From: DATBLE01 sp963719325
Lineage (GTDB): Bacteria; Actinomycetota; Thermoleophilia; Gaiellales; Gaiellaceae
Reading direction: 5' to 3'
DNA: 64,000 nt
Assembly: GCA_963719325.1 (NCBI GenBank)
Contig: CAVRBW010000001.1
Coordinates: forward strand, 97,039-161,038
The translations under genes were made by a program, and so were the position numbers. This document shows, piece by piece, positions 56,528 to 62,189 of this stretch (positions are counted from its first letter, which is position 1; the number at the start of each line of letters is the position of its first letter). The notes beneath the pieces were generated by a model. That model made no database searches. It had not been told where the DNA came from and saw only the letters and a program-made list of their open reading frames with translations.

Positions 56528-56742
56528 AGGTCGAGATCTTCTACTGCCCCGTCTGAAGCGGGTACGACGAACGGGCCGCGAGTCTCGCAGCCGCGCTGAA
56601 GACCGAGGGGTACGACGCCGTAGACATCGAAGGCGAGAAGAGCCAGTTCGACGTGATCGCCGACGGGCGACTCGTCTTCTCGAAGCAGCAGGAGGGTCGG
56701 TTCCCGGACACGGGCGAGATCCTCGCGAGCTTGCGAGGCTAG
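56524..56742 (+). CDS. SelW/SelT/SelH (Rdx)-family selenoprotein with in-frame UGA (Sec)
   Basis: 72-residue thioredoxin-like Rdx-family protein, missed by ordinary ORF calling because codon 11 is TGA (56554-56556). Read with U at TGA the start is KVEIFYCPVUSGYDERAASL, so TGA falls exactly on the second redox residue of the CxxC/CxxU motif. The rest matches the family: LKTEGYDAVDIEGEKSQF, then FDVIADGRLVFSKQQEGRFP near the end. About 17 bases after TGA a stem-loop (GGCCGCG/CGCAGCC with one mismatch, 56574-56592) has loop AGUCU, close to the GGUCU of the E. coli fdhF SECIS. GTG start overlaps the oxidase stop (GTGA). Function of bacterial SelW is unproven; thiol redox is inferred. Confidence 0.85.
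56574..56592 (+). promoter_or_regulatory. Candidate bacterial SECIS stem-loop
   Basis: GGC-C-GCG pairs with CGC-A-GCC (six pairs, one mismatch) around loop AGTCT. The stem begins 17 bases after the TGA and the loop 24 bases after it, within the range described for bacterial SECIS elements, with a G among the first two loop bases. Confidence 0.55.
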
Positions 56743-56943
56743 TTACTCCCGTTCCGCCTCCGCGACGATCCTCGCAGCATGCTCGCGGGCCCACCCAGCC
56801 CACGCCGCCTGGGCATCTCGCGACACCGCTCCCGGCTCATCCACACCACCCGCGGCCAGGATCGTCTCTGCGAGATCGGCTCCGCGCTCCTCCGGGCCGT
56901 CGTCACAGCGAACGAGCCACTGCCCGCCGGGCGCGTGATCCAC
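56743..56943 (-). CDS. Small protein of unknown function, start uncertain
   Basis: 66 residues from GTG 56943 (VDHAPGGQWLVRCDDGPEER to the end AARIVAEAERE). The frame stays protein-like further upstream (ITWRTYTVDGRSLVV) until a stop at about 56997, yet no ATG, GTG or TTG is available there, only ATC codons. Either the start is the internal GTG, or a rare ATC, or a base is wrong. Its stop abuts the selenoprotein stop with no gap (convergent). No family recognised; the acidic, Ala-rich helical C-terminus looks soluble. Confidence 0.5.
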   Translation of the reverse strand: MDHAPGGQWLVRCDDGPEERGADLAETILAAGGVDEPGAVSRDAQAAWAGWAREHAARIVAEAERE

Positions 56944-57137
56944 GACGAGCGAGCGCCCGTCGACCGTATACGTGCGCCAAGTGATGATCCTGTCTTAGGC
57001 CCGTTCGCCGCCCGGGTCAATCACCCATCAGGCTGAGTTCGTGTTGACCCTTCGATTCGGAACCGGCCGCCGAGCGCAAGAAGAGCCACCGGTTCGCGTC
57101 GCGTCAGGCGAGCAGCAGCCGGTGGTCGTTCGGCTGG

Positions 57138-57650
57138 TCACGTCTCCGGTGCGGTGACCGGCGGCTCGGCGCTCCAGGGGAAGTCGATCCAGCGATCGGT
57201 CCGGCGCCAGACGTATTCGCAGCTGACGATCGAGCGCGGCTTCTCGTAGAGCACCGCAACGCGGACCTCGCCGACCTGCCCGGCGCAGAACCCCTTCACG
57301 AGAGCGAGCGTCTGCCCGGTGTCGGCGACGTCGTCGGCGATCAGCATCCGTGCGTCGTGGAGGTCGACGAGGTCGGGAACGGGCGGGAGGAGCATCGGCA
57401 CCGGCAGGCGCTCGTCCACGCCGGTGTAGAACTCGACGTTCATCGTGAACGAGTTCTTCACTCCGAGCGCGTAGGCAAGCGCGCCGGCGACGAGCAGCCC
57501 GCCTCGCGCGATTCCGAGGATCAGATCCGGCTGATAGCCGTCGGCGACGATGCGGGTACCGAGCTCGCGCGCGCCGCGACCGAGGTCGTCCCAGCTCATC
57601 ACCTCGCGCTCGGACGCGATCGACGCGGAAGCTGCAGGCTCGGCCGTCAC
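57138..57650 (-). CDS. Phosphoribosyltransferase-family protein
   Basis: 170-residue type I PRTase. GTG 57650 (MTAEPAASASIASEREVMSWDDLGRGARELG), fixed by TAGAAT 6 bases upstream. PRPP-binding motif ARMLIADDVADTGQTLALV (about 100-118), pyrophosphate loop ILGIARGGLLVAGALAYALG (about 44), and KPRSIVSCEYVWRRTDRWIDFPW at the end, the last part common in xanthine/hypoxanthine-type PRTases. Likely a purine salvage enzyme or a regulator of that fold. Shares a divergent gap with the M29 aminopeptidase. Confidence 0.87.
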   Translation of the reverse strand: MTAEPAASASIASEREVMSWDDLGRGARELGTRIVADGYQPDLILGIARGGLLVAGALAYALGVKNSFTMNVEFYTGVDERLPVPMLLPPVPDLVDLHDARMLIADDVADTGQTLALVKGFCAGQVGEVRVAVLYEKPRSIVSCEYVWRRTDRWIDFPWSAEPPVTAPET

Positions 57651-57656
57651 CCGACG

Positions 57657-57662
57657 ATTCTA
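57657..57662 (-). promoter_or_regulatory. Leaderless -10 box (TAGAAT)
   Basis: TAGAAT on the minus strand, 6 bases before GTG 57650. It lies 2 bases from the plus-strand -10 box, so the two divergent promoters nearly touch. Confidence 0.5.
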
Positions 57663-57664
57663 GA

Positions 57665-57670
57665 TAGCGT
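57665..57670 (+). promoter_or_regulatory. Leaderless -10 box (TAGCGT)
   Basis: TAGCGT 8 bases before GTG 57679 of the M29 aminopeptidase gene. Confidence 0.4.
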
Positions 57671-57678
57671 GCCAACAG

Positions 57679-58917
57679 GTGGACGTAGAGACGTTCTGGG
57701 CCGGGCGAAGCGCCGAGCTCGACGAGTACGCGCGTCTCGTATTGCGTGTCGGCGTGAACATCGAGCCGAAACAGGACGTGACCGTCTTCGCGTACATCGA
57801 GCATGCTCCCCTCGTTCGTGCGATCGCGAGGGTTGCGTACGGGGAGGGGGCATGGCGCGTCGACACCAACTACGTCGACGTCCACGTCCGCCGTGCCCGG
57901 GCCGCGCTCGCCCCCGAGGACGCGGTCGGCTGGACGCCGCCCTGGGCTCTCCAGCGGGTCGCCGAGGAAGCCGAGCGTGGAACCGCCTTCGTGAGCGTCG
58001 TCGGCGAGCCGGATCCCGACCTCTTCGCGGGCATCGACCCCGAGCGCGTCACGCAGTCCGCGATGTCCGAGTTGCGCAGGGCCTACTGGGATGCGTTCGA
58101 CCGCGGCCAGATGCCGTGGACGATCGTCGCCTTCCCCACTCCCGCCTGGGCGAAGCAGGTCTTCGGCGAGCCTGACCTTGCCCGCCTGTGGAACGCAGTC
58201 CGGGCAACCGTTCGCCTCGACGAGCCGGACGCCCCTGCCGCCTGGGAGAGCCATGTCGACATGCTCCTGGAGCGCGCCGAGCAGCTGAACGAGCGGCGAT
58301 TCGACGCCGTCCGTTTCCGGGGGCCGGGCACGGACTTGAACGTGGGGCTCTTGCCGCAGTCGCGCTGGATGGCCGCGAGCACGGAGACGTCGTCGGGGCA
58401 GCGCTACGTCCCGAACCTCCCGACCGAGGAGGTCTTCACGACCCCGGACCGCCGGCGGACCGAGGGGCGCGTGCGCGCAACGCAGCCGCTCGTCCTGATC
58501 GGCGGCACGGTTGTGAACGACCTCGAGATGACCTTCGCAAACGGTCGGATCACGGAGGTCGACGCGGCGACGGGTGCCGACGAGGTGCGGGCGGAGGTCG
58601 CCCTCGACGACGGGGCCGCGCAGCTCGGAGAGGTCGCGCTCGTCGACGAGCTCTCCCGCGTCGGCAGGAGCGGGATCACATTCTGGAGCACGCTGTTCGA
58701 CGAGAACGCCGCGTCACACATCGCGTACGGGACCGCGGTCATGCAGGCACTGGATCTCAACGGCCTACCCGACGACGCGGACCTGGAGGAGCTGGGCGTG
58801 AACCGCTCACGCGCCCACACCGACTTCATGGTCGGCGGGCCCGAGGTCGAGGTCGACGGGATCGAACCAGGCGGAGGCGCGGTCCCGATCCTTCGCGACA
58901 ACGCCTGGCAGCTTTGA
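57679..58917 (+). CDS. M29-family metallo-aminopeptidase
   Basis: 412-residue thermophilic-type aminopeptidase (AmpS/AmpT). GTG 57679 (MDVETFWAGRSAELDEYARLVLRVG). Metal ligands of clan M29: Glu in YVPNLPTEEVFTTPDRRRTEG (about 255), Glu in AQLGEVALVDELSRVG (about 319), His in ASHIAYGTAV (about 353), His and Asp in SRAHTDFMVGGPEVEVDG (about 384). The whole family architecture is intact. It releases N-terminal amino acids from peptides. Family B repeat begins at its stop codon. Confidence 0.93.
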   Translation: MDVETFWAGRSAELDEYARLVLRVGVNIEPKQDVTVFAYIEHAPLVRAIARVAYGEGAWRVDTNYVDVHVRRARAALAPEDAVGWTPPWALQRVAEEAERGTAFVSVVGEPDPDLFAGIDPERVTQSAMSELRRAYWDAFDRGQMPWTIVAFPTPAWAKQVFGEPDLARLWNAVRATVRLDEPDAPAAWESHVDMLLERAEQLNERRFDAVRFRGPGTDLNVGLLPQSRWMAASTETSSGQRYVPNLPTEEVFTTPDRRRTEGRVRATQPLVLIGGTVVNDLEMTFANGRITEVDAATGADEVRAEVALDDGAAQLGEVALVDELSRVGRSGITFWSTLFDENAASHIAYGTAVMQALDLNGLPDDADLEELGVNRSRAHTDFMVGGPEVEVDGIEPGGGAVPILRDNAWQL

Positions 58918-59040
58918 CGCGGGGGAACCCATGGTCCCCCCGCGAACCCCCTCCTTCGGCACGCGTTGCGGAGCGTCCTTGCGCTCCGGCGAGAACGCGG
59001 TCTCGCCTCCGCGCACGAGCGGCCGTTCTCCGACAATCGA
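58918..59040. repeat. Family B repeat, copy 3
   Basis: Starts at the M29 stop: CGCGGGGGAACC/ATGGTCCCCCCGCG hairpin (58918-58944), CCCCCTCC, then GCGCTCCGGCGAGAACGCGG and TCTCGCCTCCGCGC. The remaining ~60 bases before the aminotransferase stop show nothing recognisable. Confidence 0.7.
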
Positions 59041-59098
59041 TCTGGCAAAGACGGCGTGACGCGCCTTTTCGCCGAACCCTCTTGCTAGCCAGCTCGCG

Positions 59099-60421
59099 CT
59101 AGGAGGCCGTATCTCGCGCCGTCGCGAGAGCTCGGTGCACCCGCTCGCCGAGGAGGGCCAGCCGCTCGACCGGCTCGTTGCTGAACACGAAGCGGACGTG
59201 GCGATCTGCGACCTCGCCGCCCCAGCCTCGCATCGGCGTGGCGGCGACCTTCTCCTCCAGCAGGCGCGCCGAGACGTCCTCGCAGTCGAGGCCCAGCGCG
59301 GCGACGTCGAGAAGCAACGACCAGCCTCCGTGCGGGCGGAACGCGGGCAGTCCAGCCAGCTGCCGGAGCGTCTCGTCGCGCCGTCTTTGCCACTCGGCGT
59401 TCGCCTCGGCGAGATCCTCCGGCGGCGCGCCGAGCGCGACCCGCGTGCCGATCTGGGCGAAACCGCTCGGCACCAGACCGTTGTAGATGTGCACCCGCGA
59501 GACGTCGTTCACGAGCTCGCCCCCGTCCTCCGGCCGCGCGTCGCCGGCTTTGCCGGCGACGCTTGCAGCCCCCCCGTCCTCCGGCCGCGCGTCGCCGGCT
59601 TTGCCGGCGACGCTTGCAGCCCCCCCGTCCTCCGGCCGCGCGTCGCCGGCTTTGCCGGCGACGCTTGCAGCCCTGGGCGCGACCACCCAGCCGACGCGCC
59701 AGGCGATCATCCGCTGCTCGTGCGACGGCGCCGACACCGTGACCGTGCGATCGCGCATGCCCGGGAGGGCCGCGGGGTGGACGACCGTGCGGCCGTCGAA
59801 CAACACGCCCTCGAACGAGGCGAAGTACAGCAGCCAGAGATCGTGCTCGCCGCAGGCCGTCGCGATCGCCTCGAGCTCCGTGTCGTTTGCGGCCCAACCG
59901 GACGGAAAGGACGGGTTGTTCAGGAAGATCACGCGCGTCCGGTCGGTGATCGAGCTCCGCAGGGCGTCGAGATCGAGCCGCCAGGCGCCGTCGACGACCA
60001 CGAGCGGAACGAGCTGAGGCACCGCGCCCACGAGGCGAACGCGGTTCAGCATTCCCGCGTAGGTCGGGTCGGTGAGGATCACCCCGTCGCCGGGGTCGGT
60101 GAGACAGAAGAGCGCGTCGAGCATGGCCTCGCCCTCGCCTCCCGTGATCACGATCTCCCGCCGGCCGTCGTAGCGCGGGCCGCCACGGCGTTCGATATAG
60201 GCGGCAACCGCGTCCTTCAGGTCGTCACGGCCCGTGAACGGCAACCAGCTGTTCGCGTCGTCGGTGCCGATCGCCTCGCGCGTCGCCTCGATCGCGGCAG
60301 CGGGAGGAGGAACGTCCGTGTCGAGGTTCTCGAGGCGAAGGACGTCGGGATCGTCGCCGGCCGCGGCGGCGACGCGGTCGATGTTGAAGCCGGGGATGTC
60401 CTCGAGTCGCTTGACGCTCAT
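59099..60421 (-). CDS. Class I/II aminotransferase-fold protein lacking the PLP lysine, with in-frame repeat insertion
   Basis: 440-residue protein with the fold of aspartate-type aminotransferases (FTGRDDLKDAVAAYIERRGG, VITGGEGEAMLDALFCLTDPGDGVILTDPTYAG). Key PLP residues are changed: the Schiff-base Lys is His (SAPSHEQRMIAWRVGWV), and the Asp and Tyr of DEIYE are Phe (LLYFASFEGVLFDG). The Asn in LNNPSFPSG and the C-terminal RFVFSNEP remain. It is probably a non-catalytic relative or has another chemistry. Directly after that region, residues about 250-300 are three copies of a 17-residue unit (ASVAGKAGDARPEDGGA) encoded by a 51-bp palindromic repeat. Frame stays open throughout, suggesting selection to keep it translated. 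Start ATG 60421. Confidence 0.8.
   Translation of the reverse strand: MSVKRLEDIPGFNIDRVAAAAGDDPDVLRLENLDTDVPPPAAAIEATREAIGTDDANSWLPFTGRDDLKDAVAAYIERRGGPRYDGRREIVITGGEGEAMLDALFCLTDPGDGVILTDPTYAGMLNRVRLVGAVPQLVPLVVVDGAWRLDLDALRSSITDRTRVIFLNNPSFPSGWAANDTELEAIATACGEHDLWLLYFASFEGVLFDGRTVVHPAALPGMRDRTVTVSAPSHEQRMIAWRVGWVVAPRAASVAGKAGDARPEDGGAASVAGKAGDARPEDGGAASVAGKAGDARPEDGGELVNDVSRVHIYNGLVPSGFAQIGTRVALGAPPEDLAEANAEWQRRRDETLRQLAGLPAFRPHGGWSLLLDVAALGLDCEDVSARLLEEKVAATPMRGWGGEVADRHVRFVFSNEPVERLALLGERVHRALATARDTAS
59521..59673. repeat. Palindromic intragenic repeat, family A, copy 3: three tandem 51-bp units
   Basis: Period exactly 51 bases (phase marks at 59525, 59576, 59627), each unit containing GCGTCGCCGGC-TTT-GCCGGCGACGC and GTCCTCCGGCCGC. 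51 is a multiple of three, so the aminotransferase frame is kept. Units are identical as far as I can read, implying recent duplication or strong homogenisation. Confidence 0.9.
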
Positions 60422-60437
60422 CGCGTTCCTGCGGTCC

Positions 60438-61127
60438 CTACCAGTCCCGGGGAAGATACGCGGTCAGCACGATCCGTCCACCGGCTGCGAGGAGTCGCAA
60501 GCGGTGGAGCGTCTTGGGGTCGGCGGGAAGCGTTCCGCCCCAGCTCCCCGAGCCGAGACGGAACGTCTCGAGCGAGATGGGGCGACCGTCGACCGAGACG
60601 AGCTCGGCCCGCTCCACGCGGCTTCGGTAGCGACCCTCGACGGTGATCATGATCCAGCTCGGCGAGCCCCGGTAGAGGAAGACCGTTCCGGCGGGACGTC
60701 CGGCGACCGTGCGGAGCTGCGCGGCGGTGAAGGCGCTTCCGTGAGCCCGAGCGAGCGTGGCTCGGTACTGGCCTGCGAGCTGGCGGTCGTCGCGAAAGGC
60801 GAGCAGGAGCGTACCGGCCGTGACCGCTGCGGCCACCAACGCCGCGGCGAGGGCGGGAACGAGCCGGGCTCGCCGGCGACGCGCTGCCCGCGGGCGGGGC
60901 TGGAGCGCCCGGAGCGCCCTCAGCTCGAAGCCCAGCGGCGGCTCGTGCTCCGGAGCGAGCAACAGCAGGTCGTCCGCGAGGATCGAGAGCTGCTCGAGCT
61001 CGTTCCGGCAATCGGCGCAGTCGGCGACGTGATCGAGCAGGCCGGCCCGTTCCTGGCCGTCGGCGATCCCGAGCGCGAGCTCGCTCGCGAGACCGCGCAG
61101 CTCCTCACAGCGCTCAGGAGCGCTCAT
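60438..61127 (-). CDS. Zinc-finger anti-sigma factor (RskA-like)
   Basis: 229 residues. N-terminal zinc-finger: CEELRGLASELALG, then HVADCADCRNELEQL (HX3CXXC, about residues 33-40) as in ZAS anti-sigma domains. One membrane segment (LVPALAAALVAAAVTAGTLLLAF, about 87-109) and an extracytoplasmic domain ending GSWGGTLPADPKTLHRLRLLAAGGRIVLTAYLPRDW, which resembles the RskA sensor (GTLPADP). Its start overlaps the sigma-factor stop by 14 bases, the usual arrangement. It should hold the ECF sigma factor inactive at the membrane. Confidence 0.9.
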   Translation of the reverse strand: MSAPERCEELRGLASELALGIADGQERAGLLDHVADCADCRNELEQLSILADDLLLLAPEHEPPLGFELRALRALQPRPRAARRRRARLVPALAAALVAAAVTAGTLLLAFRDDRQLAGQYRATLARAHGSAFTAAQLRTVAGRPAGTVFLYRGSPSWIMITVEGRYRSRVERAELVSVDGRPISLETFRLGSGSWGGTLPADPKTLHRLRLLAAGGRIVLTAYLPRDW

Positions 61128-61671
61128 CGGCCACCTCGATCTGCGTGCGCAGCCTGATCATCGCCGAGCGGATTCGGGTCTTGGCGGTTCCGAGCGGAAC
61201 CTGTTCGAGCTCGCCGATCTCGCTTGCCGTGCGGCCTCCGAAGACGGCGAGCAGCAGGGCGCGCCGCTGCTCGACCGGCAGCGTCTCCAATGCCTTGCGG
61301 AGCTGCTCGCGCTCCTCGACCGGCGGGTCGCCGTTGGCCGAGGCTCGATCGGCATTGCGCTCGAGCTGCACCGCCAGCAGGTCCGCGTCGAGCGGTTCGG
61401 CGCGCTTCGGCCGCGCGGCGTCGATCGCCACGTTCCGAGCGATCGCGAGCAGCCAGGTCAGGACGCGCCCACGCCTGGGGTCGTAGGTCTCGGCGCGGCG
61501 CCAGGCCCGGACGAACGCCTCCTGCGCGGCATCCTCGGCTGCCGCCGGGTCGCGCAGGATCGTCACCGCGAGTCCGAACACGCGCCGCTGGAACCGCCGC
61601 ACGAACGCGGCCGCTGCGTCCGGGTCGCCGGCCGCGAGCCCAGCCAGGAGCGCCTCGTCGGAGCTGCCCAC
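61114..61671 (-). CDS. ECF RNA polymerase sigma factor (SigK/SigL-like)
   Basis: 185-residue sigma-70 family ECF factor. GTG 61671 (GSSDEALLAGLAAGDPDAAAAFVRRFQRR). Region 2: VFGLAVTILRDPAAAEDAAQEAFVRAWRRAETYDPRRG (about 30-67) with LTWLLAIARNVAIDAARPKR. Region 4: LETLPVEQRRALLLAVFGGRTASEIGELEQVPLGTAKTRIRSAMIRLRTQ (about 128-177) with the recognition helix at GTAKTRIRSAM. Paired with a cognate anti-sigma gene. Target promoters cannot be told. Confidence 0.94.
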   Translation of the reverse strand: MGSSDEALLAGLAAGDPDAAAAFVRRFQRRVFGLAVTILRDPAAAEDAAQEAFVRAWRRAETYDPRRGRVLTWLLAIARNVAIDAARPKRAEPLDADLLAVQLERNADRASANGDPPVEEREQLRKALETLPVEQRRALLLAVFGGRTASEIGELEQVPLGTAKTRIRSAMIRLRTQIEVADERS

Positions 61672-61745
61672 ACAAAGGTGTACGGCCGTGTGGAGCCGGA
61701 GGGATTAGGAACTGCTGCTGCTGCCGCCGTGCGCCGGCGTCGAGC

Positions 61746-62138
61746 TCAGCGCGGGCCTCGCTGCGCCTTGCGAAGGGCGTCGAGGCGCCGGCGGTCGCGC
61801 TTCGTCGGCCGCGCCGTGAGGTCGGCCCCGAGCGGGCGCGAGACCCGGCGATCGGCGGCGAGCTGCTCGCGGGCGGCCTTGGACTCCGGCGTCTCCTCGT
61901 AGAGCGTCGCGGCGACGCTCGCCGGGCCGCGCCGGTCGGCGAGGCCGGTGACGACGACGGTCCAGCGCTGCGGCCCGCGTCGGATCTCGAGCCTGTTCCC
62001 GACCGCGACCTCGCGCGCAGGCTTCACTCGCAGGCCGTCGACGTGAACGTGCCCGCCGAGGACGGCCTCGGTCGCCGCCCCGCGGGTCTTGAAGAACCGC
62101 GAGGCCCAGAGCCACTTGTCCACGCGCACGCGTTCCAC
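61746..62138 (-). CDS. S4-domain RNA-binding protein (Hsp15-like)
   Basis: 130-residue protein whose first ~60 residues form an S4 RNA-binding domain (RVDKWLWASRFFKTRGAATEAVLGGHVHVDGLRV), followed by REVAVGNRLEIRR and a basic C-terminal tail (RPTKRDRRRLDALRKAQRG). Hsp15 relatives rescue stalled 50S-peptidyl-tRNA complexes. GTG 62138 is the best start; upstream frame has no good alternative and is antisense to the MMPL gene. Isolated, divergent from the MMPL transporter. Confidence 0.85.
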   Translation of the reverse strand: MERVRVDKWLWASRFFKTRGAATEAVLGGHVHVDGLRVKPAREVAVGNRLEIRRGPQRWTVVVTGLADRRGPASVAATLYEETPESKAAREQLAADRRVSRPLGADLTARPTKRDRRRLDALRKAQRGPR

Positions 62139-62189
62139 GCGGATCAGCCTACGGATCCCGCCTCTTGGCGGCGTGAAGAGAATGACCCC

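Noticed and set aside
57028..58254. 408-codon minus-strand frame
   Set aside because: Shadow of the M29 aminopeptidase and phosphoribosyltransferase genes; composition is Arg-rich with no motifs.
59521..59673. CRISPR array
   Set aside because: Three direct repeats have no spacers; the whole 51-bp unit repeats and lies inside an open frame.
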